This document shows positions 1-6,016 of a DNA stretch of 15,407 nucleotides, piece by piece. Position 1 is the first letter of the stretch; each line of letters opens with the position of its first letter. The notes below the pieces were generated by a model. It worked only from the letters and a program-made list of their open reading frames with translations, did no database searches and was not told the origin of the DNA. Where the stretch lies: assembly GCA_937892345.1 (NCBI GenBank), contig CALAGF010000123.1, positions 1-15,407 of the forward strand, in the 5' to 3' direction. Both the position numbers and the translations under genes were made by a program. This DNA is from an uncultured Rhodocyclaceae bacterium. Lineage in GTDB: Bacteria; Pseudomonadota; Gammaproteobacteria; Burkholderiales; Rhodocyclaceae.

Positions 1-44
1 GCTTTCGGGAAAAAGACGCAGATCGCGCCCACTCAAAGCCGAAT

Positions 45-602
45 TTATTCGTCGAGCGGCGGGCGCGGGACAAAATCGGCCACTTGCCCATGTTCGTCGT
101 AACGCACCTGGCAGGCACAGGCCATCTGCGCCCTGAGCCTTTGGCGTGCACGTTGCAGGCGCGATTTGGCACCGGATAGCGAGATACCGAGACGTTCGGC
201 CAACGCCTGTTGCGAGTGGCCATCGATATCGCAGAAGACAATGGCGTCTCGGTCGGCTGCCGACAACTCCGAGAGCACGCGGGGCAGGCATTGGCTCAGG
301 CCATCGACCGGCGGCGGCAATTCGCCGAGCGGGGCAGGCAGGTTCTCGTGCAGCGGCAGGGTATCGTGCGCCACGCGCAGGCGGTCGGCCAGCGCATTGC
401 GCGCAACTTGGAAAAACCAGGCGCGCGGGTTGTCGACCGCACAAAACTTGCTGCCCTGACGCAGTGCCTTGATGAAAATCTCCTGCAGGAGATCGTCGGC
501 ATCATCGGGTGTGCGCAGGCGGTGGCAAAGATAGACACGCAACTCGCCACGCGTGCCGGCCCACGCGCGGGTCAGGCAGGGAAAATCCTGAAGCGAGGTC
601 AT
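45..602 (-). CDS. sigZ: ECF-type RNA polymerase sigma factor, SigZ-like
   Basis: A 185-residue sigma-70 family protein of ECF size. Region 2 spans about residues 15-80, with the DDADDLLQEIFIKA core and AWFFQVARNALADRLR typical of sigma-2. Region 4 spans about 108-158, with the helix-turn-helix QQALAERLGISLSGAKSRLQ. A C-terminal tail of about 25 residues carries a CACQ motif (C162, C164) followed by DEHGQVADFVP, which matches the tail of the SigZ family. Other cysteines are C9, C26, C54, C105 and C124. It should redirect RNA polymerase to a small regulon. It lies 10 bases after acr3 and is probably the last gene of the arsR-arsC-acr3 transcript. No anti-sigma gene is visible in the window. The tail may sense metal or thiol state (inference). 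Family assignment is firm; the regulon is unknown. Confidence 0.88.
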   Translation of the reverse strand: MTSLQDFPCLTRAWAGTRGELRVYLCHRLRTPDDADDLLQEIFIKALRQGSKFCAVDNPRAWFFQVARNALADRLRVAHDTLPLHENLPAPLGELPPPVDGLSQCLPRVLSELSAADRDAIVFCDIDGHSQQALAERLGISLSGAKSRLQRARQRLRAQMACACQVRYDEHGQVADFVPRPPLDE

Positions 603-612
603 GAATGCGTAC

Positions 613-1683
613 TCACAGCGCCTTTTCGTACCAGTCCCGGGTCGAATTGACCATTTTTACCAGCCACAGCATCACCGGTACCTCGATCAGCACGCCGACC
701 ACGGTGGCCAGCGCGGCGCCGGAATCAAAGCCGTAAAGCACGATGGCGACAGCCACGGCGAGTTCGAAAAAGTTGGATGCGCCGATCATTGTTGCGGGCC
801 CGGCAACATCGTGCTGAACCTGAAACTTGCGACACAGCCAGTAGCCGAGACCGGCGATCAGCAAGCCCTGCAAAAAGATGGGCACGGCCAGCAGGGCAAT
901 GATCAGCGGCTCTTTGACGATGGCTTCGCCCTGAAAGGCAAAGAGCAGGATCAGCGTGGCCAGCAGCGCCATGATGCTGAAGGGACCGATGCGGTCGACG
1001 GCCCGATTGAAGGCATTTTCGCCACCGCGCAGAAAGTGCTTGCGCAGGCCCTGGGCAATCGCCAGCGGTATCACGATGTACATCACCACCGACAAGAGCA
1101 AGGTGTCCCAGGGGACGGGAATGGCCGATACGCCAAGCAGCAGCGCAACGATGGGAGCAAAGGCGAAGACCATCACCAGATCGTTCAGCGCCACTTGCGA
1201 AATTGTGAAGTTGGCGTTGCCGCGGCACTGGTTGCTCCAGACAAAGACCATCGCCGTGCAGGGCGCCGCCCCGAGCAGGATCAGCCCGGCGATGTAGCTG
1301 TCGAGCTGTTCAGCCGGCAGCCAGGGCGCAAAGATGTGGCGGATGAACAGCCAGCCGAGCGCCGCCATGGTGAAGGGTTTGATCGCCCAGTTCACAAACA
1401 GGGTGATGGCGATGCCGGCCTTCTGGCCCTTCACTTCATGAATCGAATTGAAATCGATCTTCATCAGCATGGGGACGATCATCACCCAGATCAGCAGGCC
1501 CACCGGGAGATTGACCTGTGCGTACGCCATGCGGCCCAGTGCCTGGAAGGCTGCGGGGAAAAGCTGGCCGAGGACAATCCCGGTGACGATGCAAAGCATG
1601 ACCCAGACCGTCAGGTAACGCTCGAAAAAGCGGATGGGGCTGCCGGCAATCTGCTTGCCGGTAACTTCGCACTGGGCGCTCAT
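613..1683 (-). CDS. acr3: Arsenite efflux transporter, ACR3 family
   Basis: A 356-residue inner-membrane protein with about ten hydrophobic segments, belonging to the ACR3 (bile/arsenite/riboflavin transporter) family and not the E. coli ArsB type. It exports arsenite using the proton gradient. Family-defining residues are present: the cysteine in APCTAMVFVW (C142), needed for arsenite transport in studied ACR3 proteins, and the acidic residue in GASNFFELAVAVAI (E307). The length is normal for bacterial ACR3. The start ATG overlaps the arsC stop as ATGA, and an AGGAG ribosome site lies 8 bases upstream at 1692-1696, inside arsC. It takes over the arsenite made by ArsC. Expression should follow ArsR derepression. 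Confidence 0.95.
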   Translation of the reverse strand: MSAQCEVTGKQIAGSPIRFFERYLTVWVMLCIVTGIVLGQLFPAAFQALGRMAYAQVNLPVGLLIWVMIVPMLMKIDFNSIHEVKGQKAGIAITLFVNWAIKPFTMAALGWLFIRHIFAPWLPAEQLDSYIAGLILLGAAPCTAMVFVWSNQCRGNANFTISQVALNDLVMVFAFAPIVALLLGVSAIPVPWDTLLLSVVMYIVIPLAIAQGLRKHFLRGGENAFNRAVDRIGPFSIMALLATLILLFAFQGEAIVKEPLIIALLAVPIFLQGLLIAGLGYWLCRKFQVQHDVAGPATMIGASNFFELAVAVAIVLYGFDSGAALATVVGVLIEVPVMLWLVKMVNSTRDWYEKAL

Positions 1684-2180
1684 GCCTCGCTCTCCTGATG
1701 AATCCGGCGGGCGGCGGTGGCAATTTCTGCGGTCGACAGCGTTTCCAGGGGCAATTTCACGAATGCCTCGATCCGCTGCTGCAATTTTCGGAAGGCGTCT
1801 TCAAAGGCTGCGCGCCGTGCGGCCAGGGGCTCGACATGTGCCGGATCGGCAATGCCCCAGTGCGCAGTGGTCGGATGGCCCGGCCAGATCGGACAGGTTT
1901 CGCCGGCTGCCGAGGCACACACCGTGAAGATGAAATCAATCTGAGGCGCGCCGGGTGCGGCAAATTCATCCCAGGATTTGCTGCGTGCTTCGGGGAGCGG
2001 AACGCCGTGGCCTGCGAGGGTTTCCAGTGCCACCGGGTTCACCGTGCCGGAAGGCTGGCTGCCGGCAGAAAAGGCGCGGATGCGACCTCCGCCAAGATGA
2101 TTGAACAGCGCCTCGCCAAGAATCGAGCGGGCGGAATTGCCAGTGCACAGCACCAGCACCTTGAAAGTTTTTGCGCTCAT
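1680..2180 (-). CDS. arsC: Arsenate reductase, low-molecular-weight phosphatase type
   Basis: A 166-residue cytoplasmic protein of the LMW protein tyrosine phosphatase fold, reducing arsenate to arsenite. The P-loop CTGNSARS is at residues 12-19, with nucleophile C12 and R18. The downstream pair C88 and C95 (VCASAAGETC) fits the cysteines that relay the disulfide in Bacillus/Staphylococcus-type ArsC. The position equivalent to Cys15 of that enzyme is alanine (A17 in the P-loop), common in proteobacterial members. D112 in ADPAHVE is the likely general acid. The reading frame stays open upstream, but the start at 2180 is supported by an ATGA overlap with arsR, a GGAG site at 2186-2189 and family alignment. 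Whether thioredoxin or glutaredoxin recycles it cannot be read from the sequence. Confidence 0.95.
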   Translation of the reverse strand: MSAKTFKVLVLCTGNSARSILGEALFNHLGGGRIRAFSAGSQPSGTVNPVALETLAGHGVPLPEARSKSWDEFAAPGAPQIDFIFTVCASAAGETCPIWPGHPTTAHWGIADPAHVEPLAARRAAFEDAFRKLQQRIEAFVKLPLETLSTAEIATAARRIHQESEA

Positions 2181-2512
2181 GGGGTCTCCGTGCTGGCACA
2201 GTGATGTGCTTCCACACCGCAAGACTCGCCAGCGCAGCAGTGCTCGGTCAGGTAGCCAAGCAGTTCGTTCATCGCCGGGTAGTTGGCTGAATAAAAAATG
2301 AAACGGCTCGCTTGCCGGCTCTGGATCAGGCCGGCATGGCTCAGTTCCTTCAGATGGAAACTCAGGCTGCCATTGGCTTCGGCGTTCAGATGGCCGGCCA
2401 GGTCGGCAACGCACAAGCCTTCCGGGCCTGCCTGAACCAGATGACGAAAGATGCGCAGCCGGGTTTCGTGGGCGAGCGCCTTGAGGGCGTGGGTAGCGAG
2501 TTCGATATTCAT
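2177..2512 (-). CDS. arsR: ArsR/SmtB-family arsenic-responsive repressor
   Basis: A 111-residue winged-helix repressor that binds operator DNA as a dimer and is released by As(III)/Sb(III). The recognition region LCVADLAGHLNAEANGSLSF and the wing region RQASRFIFYS are clear. Cysteines are C34 in the CVADL helix plus a C-terminal cluster C92, C93, C98 and C105. The CVADL helix has only one cysteine, where E. coli ArsR has CVCDL. The C-terminal CC-x4-C resembles the sensor site of Acidithiobacillus-type ArsR (CC-x5-C), so As(III) is probably bound at the dimer ends. It is first in the ars operon and overlaps arsC by ATGA. There is no ribosome site before its ATG, and promoter spacing suggests a leaderless mRNA. 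Confidence 0.95.
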   Translation of the reverse strand: MNIELATHALKALAHETRLRIFRHLVQAGPEGLCVADLAGHLNAEANGSLSFHLKELSHAGLIQSRQASRFIFYSANYPAMNELLGYLTEHCCAGESCGVEAHHCASTETP

Positions 2513-2546
2513 ATTTATAGAATAATCGAAATATAGGGCGCGTCAA
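2510..2546 (-). promoter_or_regulatory. arsR promoter, probably leaderless, with overlapping operator palindrome
   Basis: On the minus strand, -35 TTGACG (2546-2541), a 16-base spacer and -10 TATTCT (2524-2519) place +1 at 2512, the A of the arsR ATG. The 13 bases before the ATG contain no Shine-Dalgarno sequence. An inverted repeat ATATTT (2511-2516) / AAATAT (2529-2534) with a 12-base centre covers the -10 and the start codon and is the likely ArsR operator. Hexamers and palindrome are seen directly; promoter activity and ArsR binding are inferred. Confidence 0.6.
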
Positions 2547-2591
2547 GTGTCAGTTGCGTGCAATAAAACTGCAAACTTGGCGTAAGAGAAT
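2547..2591 (+). promoter_or_regulatory. Putative tandem Pho box array and promoter for the small lipoprotein
   Basis: Four heptamers recur at an exact 11-base step: GTGTCAG (2547), GTGCAAT (2558), CTGCAAA (2569) and a weaker GCGTAAG (2580). PhoB sites are direct repeats of a CTGTCAT-like heptamer with 4 A/T-leaning spacer bases, so the period fits although individual matches are imperfect. A possible -10, GAGAAT (2586-2591), lies 10 bases after the third heptamer, the same gap as at the pstS promoter. The array abuts the divergent arsR -35. Binding by PhoB is inferred. Confidence 0.45.
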
Positions 2592-2617
2592 GGCGCACCC
2601 CCACTCAACAACTTATT

Positions 2618-2621
2618 GGAG
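2618..2621 (+). promoter_or_regulatory. Ribosome binding site deciding the lipoprotein start
   Basis: GGAG sits 6 bases before the ATG at 2628. It favours that start over the in-frame TTG at 2616, which overlaps the site itself and would put extra residues before the signal sequence. Confidence 0.7.
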
Positions 2622-2627
2622 TTTTTC

Positions 2628-2882
2628 ATGCGTCAATTCTTGATCGTTTCTGCAGCCGCGCTTGGCCTTTCCGCTTGTGCAAGCCAGCCTGCACCGACAC
2701 CCGCCCCGGCTGAACCCGTCAAGGCCGCTGCGCCCGCGCCGGTCAAGGCGCCGCAGTGCTGGAACGGAGATACCGGCAGCTTCATGGCCATCGGTAGCAG
2801 CGCAACGATCTCCGGCGTGGCAGTCAGCTGCGAAAAGACTTCCGATGGCAAAAACGGGCAATGGATGGGCAAAAAGCATTGA
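2628..2882 (+). CDS. Small lipoprotein of unknown function beside pstS
   Basis: An 84-residue predicted lipoprotein. A short basic N-terminus and a hydrophobic stretch end in the lipobox LSAC, with lipidated C17. A linker rich in proline and alanine (about 19-43) suggests a tether off the membrane. A small C-terminal domain of about 40 residues contains C44 (QCWNGDTG) and C68 (VSCEK), which could form a disulfide in the periplasm. I do not recognise the family. It lies between the divergent ars operon and pstS, has an 11-base repeat array resembling Pho boxes upstream, and has no obvious terminator before the pstS promoter. A role in phosphate starvation is inferred from position only. Confidence 0.75.
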   Translation: MRQFLIVSAAALGLSACASQPAPTPAPAEPVKAAAPAPVKAPQCWNGDTGSFMAIGSSATISGVAVSCEKTSDGKNGQWMGKKH

Positions 2883-2912
2883 TTCGCCTCGCGATTCAAT
2901 GGGCTGGTCCAA

Positions 2913-2946
2913 GTGTCATCTTGCTGTAACAAAGCCTCGCTAATCT
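2913..2946 (+). promoter_or_regulatory. Pho box and -10 of the pstS promoter
   Basis: GTGTCAT (2913-2919), four spacer bases CTTG, then CTGTAAC (2924-2930) closely match the PhoB consensus of two CTGTCAT-like heptamers at an 11-base step. A -10-like TAATCT (2941-2946) follows 10 bases later and no good -35 is needed, as in PhoB-activated promoters. Transcription would start near 2953. PhoB-P from the same locus should activate it under phosphate limitation. Confidence 0.8.
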
Positions 2947-2992
2947 GCCTGCATTCCACTGTTTTCAGTGTTTTTTGATCGGAGATTCATCC

Positions 2993-3994
2993 ATGTTCAA
3001 GCAATCCAATCTCGTTTCCGCATTGGCGGTCGCTGGTCTCACCCTGTTTGGTGCCCAGGCTGCTCATGCACAGATCGTCAAGGTCGATGGTTCTTCGACG
3101 GTGTATCCGATTACCGAAGCCGTTGCCGAAGATTTCCAGAAGGCCAAGAAGAACGCCGTCAAGGTGACGGTGGGTATTTCCGGTACCGGTGGCGGCTTCA
3201 AGAAGTTCTGCCGCGATGAAACCGATATCTCTAATGCTTCCCGTCCGATCACGGCCAAGGAAATGGAAGATTGCAAGGCCGCAGGCGTCCAGTACGTTGA
3301 AATGCCGGTGGCCTACGATGCGCTGACCGTCGTGATCAACCCGAAGAACACCTTCCTCAAGCAAGCAACGGTTGAAGAACTGAAGAAGCTGTGGGAGCCG
3401 GCAGCCCAGGGCACGATCACCAAGTGGAACCAGGTGAACCCGGCGTGGCCGGATGCGCCGGTCAAGCTGTTCGGTGCGGGTGCTGATTCGGGTACCTTCG
3501 AATACTTCACGGAAGCGATTGTCGGCAAGGCCAAGTCCTCCCGCGGCGATTACACGGCTTCCGAAGACGACAACGTGCTGGTTCAGGGCGTGTCGCGCGA
3601 CGTCAATGGGATCGGTTATTTCGGGTATGCCTACTACGCCGAAAACATGGCCCGCCTGAAAGGCTTGCCGATCGTGAATCCCAAGACCGGCAAGGCGGTT
3701 GAGCCGTCCGGTGCCAACGTTGAAAACGGCACCTACGTACCGCTCTCCCGTCCGATCTTTGTTTATGTGAAGGTCAAGTCGCTGCAGAAGCCTGAGGTCA
3801 AGGAGTTCGTCGAGTACTACATGAAGAACGCCGAGAAGCTGGTACGCGAAGTCAAGTATGTTCCCTTGCCGAAGGCCGCCTACGAAGGCAACTTGAAGCA
3901 CGTCAAGGACAACAAGATCGGTACCGTGTTTGGCGGCAAGAACGAAGTCGGTATCACCATCGAAGAACTGATGAAGCGCGAAGCCAAAATGTAA
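2993..3994 (+). CDS. pstS: Periplasmic phosphate-binding protein of the Pst ABC transporter
   Basis: A 333-residue substrate-binding protein that captures phosphate in the periplasm and delivers it to PstCA. A Sec signal peptide covers residues 1-26 and ends AHA before QIVKV. Phosphate-contact regions typical of PstS are visible: GSSTVYP (33-39), GTGGG (64-68), NASRP (81-85) and DSGTF (165-169). The start ATG at 2993 has GGAG at 2981-2984; the in-frame TTG at 2975 lies before that site and is unlikely. A strong Pho box is upstream. Two hairpins separate it from pstC and may keep pstS mRNA more abundant than the rest of the operon. Phosphate and arsenate are structurally similar, so this protein may also affect arsenate entry. 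Confidence 0.96.
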   Translation: MFKQSNLVSALAVAGLTLFGAQAAHAQIVKVDGSSTVYPITEAVAEDFQKAKKNAVKVTVGISGTGGGFKKFCRDETDISNASRPITAKEMEDCKAAGVQYVEMPVAYDALTVVINPKNTFLKQATVEELKKLWEPAAQGTITKWNQVNPAWPDAPVKLFGAGADSGTFEYFTEAIVGKAKSSRGDYTASEDDNVLVQGVSRDVNGIGYFGYAYYAENMARLKGLPIVNPKTGKAVEPSGANVENGTYVPLSRPIFVYVKVKSLQKPEVKEFVEYYMKNAEKLVREVKYVPLPKAAYEGNLKHVKDNKIGTVFGGKNEVGITIEELMKREAKM

Positions 3995-4001
3995 TCAAGG
4001 T

Positions 4002-4025
4002 GCGATGGGTCGTGTGATCCATCGC
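4002..4025 (+). repeat. Inverted repeat after pstS (first hairpin)
   Basis: GCGATGG (4002-4008) and CCATCGC (4019-4025) form a perfect 7-bp stem with a 10-base loop, starting 7 bases after the pstS stop. No T tract follows. It probably acts as an mRNA 3' stabiliser or attenuator together with the next hairpin. Confidence 0.6.
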
Positions 4026-4029
4026 CAGT

Positions 4030-4060
4030 AAGGCCGGACCGGCAACGGGCCGGCCTTGTT
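4030..4060 (+). terminator. GC-rich hairpin, likely partial terminator between pstS and pstC
   Basis: AAGGCCGG (4030-4037) and CCGGCCTT (4050-4057) form a perfect 8-bp stem with a 12-base loop, followed by a short GTTT. The T tract is too short for strong termination, so read-through into pstC is expected. Differential expression of a binding-protein gene by such hairpins is common in ABC operons; here it is inferred. Confidence 0.55.
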
Positions 4061-4078
4061 TCCGAAAGGCTTCTTCTA

Positions 4079-5026
4079 GTGAATCACGCCATGTCTGCAA
4101 ATTCCGCTTCCGACCTGCACCAGGTTAGCGACCGCCTGGCCAAGAACGCCATGCGCAACGTCAGCGAGCGCCTGATCGAGGGCATCCTGTTTGCCGCTGC
4201 CGCGGTCTCGGTGCTGACGACGATTGGTATCGTCTATGTGCTGGTCTCCGAGTCCATCAATTTTTTCCAGCATGTCGCGATGTTCGATTTTCTGACCGAC
4301 ACGCAATGGACCCCGCTGTTCGATGATGCCCACTACGGCATCATGGTTCTGATTTCCGGCACGCTGGTTTCCTCGGGGGTCGCGCTGCTGGTGGCCATTC
4401 CGATGGGCACCGTGATCGCCATTTACCTCTCCGAATTCGCCAATCCGAAGGTGCGCGAAATCGCCAAGCCCGTGCTTGAGTTGCTGGGGGGGATTCCGAC
4501 CATTGTGTTCGGTTATTTCGCACTCTTGATCATCACGCCGCTGCTGCAGAAGATTTTCCCCGAACTGCCGGGTTTCTCCTTGCTGTCTGCGGGTTTGGTG
4601 ATGGGCATCATGATCGTGCCTTACATTGCCTCGCTGTCGGAAGATGCGATGCGTGCGGTACCGATGAGCATGCGCGAAGGTTCTTACGCGATGGGCGCGA
4701 CCAAGCTGCACACCGCGATTCATGTGGTCGTGCCTGCGGCCGTCTCCGGTCTGGCGGCCTCCTATATTCTCGGTATCTCCCGCGCGGTCGGCGAAACCAT
4801 GATTCTGGCAGTGGCTGCCGGGATGCAGCCCAACCTGACCTGGAACCCGATGGAACCGGCGGCAACGATTACTTCCTACATCGTGCAAGTGGCACTTGGC
4901 GATCTGCCGCATGGCTCGATTGGCTACCAGACCATTTTTGCAGCCGGCCTGACGCTGCTGCTGATCACCCTGATGTTCAATATTCTCGGCCAGTGGCTGC
5001 GCCGTCGCTTCCGTGAGGCTTACTAA
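4079..5026 (+). CDS. pstC: Phosphate ABC transporter permease PstC
   Basis: A 315-residue inner-membrane permease with about six membrane segments, forming the phosphate channel with PstA. The cytoplasmic EAA-type loop that docks to PstB is at about 199-226 (REGSYAMGATKLHTAIHVVV). The preceding GGIPTIVFGY and the following SRAVGETMILAVAAG are characteristic of Pst permeases. A GTG start at 4079 is preferred because AAAGG (about 4065-4069) lies 9 bases upstream. The ATG at 4091 is an alternative with a poorer site and removes only four residues. It is followed by pstA after a 1-base gap. Confidence 0.95.
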   Translation: MNHAMSANSASDLHQVSDRLAKNAMRNVSERLIEGILFAAAAVSVLTTIGIVYVLVSESINFFQHVAMFDFLTDTQWTPLFDDAHYGIMVLISGTLVSSGVALLVAIPMGTVIAIYLSEFANPKVREIAKPVLELLGGIPTIVFGYFALLIITPLLQKIFPELPGFSLLSAGLVMGIMIVPYIASLSEDAMRAVPMSMREGSYAMGATKLHTAIHVVVPAAVSGLAASYILGISRAVGETMILAVAAGMQPNLTWNPMEPAATITSYIVQVALGDLPHGSIGYQTIFAAGLTLLLITLMFNILGQWLRRRFREAY

Positions 5027-5027
5027 T

Positions 5028-5960
5028 ATGCAACCCATGACTCCCGAACAGATCCGTGCGCTGATTGCGCGCGGCAAGCTCAAGGACACCATTTTTCAGG
5101 CGCTGGGCATCATTTGCCTCGCCATTGGTCTCGTCGTCATTTTCCTGTTGGTTGGCGACATGCTGCTGCGCGGTATGGGTCGCTTGAACCTCGAGTTCTT
5201 TACCGAGTTTGCGTCCCGTCGTGCCGGGCAGTCCGGCATTCTCTCCGCTTGGGTCGGCTCCCTTCTGGTGATGCTGGTCACGGCCGCAGCTGCCGTGCCG
5301 CTGGGCGTTGCCGCAGGGATTTATCTGGAAGAGTATGCCAAGCGCAGCTGGATTACCGACATCATCGAAATCAACATCACCAACCTCGCTGCGGTGCCTT
5401 CGATTGTGTATGGCCTGCTGGCGCTGGGGATTTTTGTCTATACCTTCGGGTTCGGGCAGAGCATCCTCTCTGCCGGCCTGACGCTGGCGCTGCTGATTCT
5501 GCCCATCGTCATCGTGGCGACTCGTGAAGCGATTCGTGCCATTCCGGCGATGATTCGTGAAGGCTCGATGGCCGTGGGGGCGACGCGCTGGCAAACCTGC
5601 CGTTACCACATCATTCCCTACGCCATGCCCGGCATCCTGACCGGCGTGATCATCGGCCTGGCTCGCGCCATCGGCGAAACCGCACCGATCATCACCATTG
5701 GCGCGCTGACCTTCATCGCCTTCCTGCCGCCCGCACCGCTCGCCACCTTGGGCGACGGGTCAACGGCCGGCCTGTTTGATTGGGTGATGTCGCCCTTTAC
5801 CGTGATGCCGATCCAGATCTTCAACTGGACCTCGCGTCCCGATCCGGCCTTCGAGGTCAATGCTGCAGCCGCCGGCTTCGTGCTGATGGGCATGGTGCTG
5901 AGCATGAACGCTGTCGCCATCTGGTTGCGTTACCGGATGCGCAAGAACATCAAGTGGTAA
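5028..5960 (+). CDS. pstA: Phosphate ABC transporter permease PstA
   Basis: A 310-residue inner-membrane protein, partner of PstC. It has a cytoplasmic N-terminus, a first membrane segment near residues 22-45, and a periplasmic stretch before the ABC permease domain. The EAA loop reads IREGSMAVGATRWQTCRYH and is followed by LARAIGETAPIITIGA, as in PstA. The start ATG at 5028 is 1 base after the pstC stop, with GAGG at 5015-5018 inside pstC. An in-frame GTG at 5013 and an ATG at 5037 are less likely. A 56-base gap precedes pstB, the widest inside the operon after pstS; I see no promoter or terminator in it. Confidence 0.95.
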   Translation: MQPMTPEQIRALIARGKLKDTIFQALGIICLAIGLVVIFLLVGDMLLRGMGRLNLEFFTEFASRRAGQSGILSAWVGSLLVMLVTAAAAVPLGVAAGIYLEEYAKRSWITDIIEINITNLAAVPSIVYGLLALGIFVYTFGFGQSILSAGLTLALLILPIVIVATREAIRAIPAMIREGSMAVGATRWQTCRYHIIPYAMPGILTGVIIGLARAIGETAPIITIGALTFIAFLPPAPLATLGDGSTAGLFDWVMSPFTVMPIQIFNWTSRPDPAFEVNAAAAGFVLMGMVLSMNAVAIWLRYRMRKNIKW

Positions 5961-6016
5961 GTGCACGGTCGACCACCGGAAACGCCCAAAAACCGAATTT
6001 CGAAATGGAAGCGCAA

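Noticed and set aside
601..1698. Long plus-strand open frame opposite acr3
   Set aside because: Its translation is low-complexity, rich in Asp, His, Gln and Gly, with no domain, typical of the antisense of a membrane protein gene in GC-rich DNA.
2181..2546. Upstream extension of the arsC reading frame to 2546
   Set aside because: It overlaps all of arsR in another frame; the family alignment and ATGA overlap place the arsC start at 2180.
2987..3901. Minus-strand open frame opposite pstS
   Set aside because: Antisense shadow of a clear PstS gene; no ribosome site or family features.
4076..5092. Minus-strand open frame opposite pstC
   Set aside because: Gln/His/Arg-rich composition typical of an antisense membrane gene.
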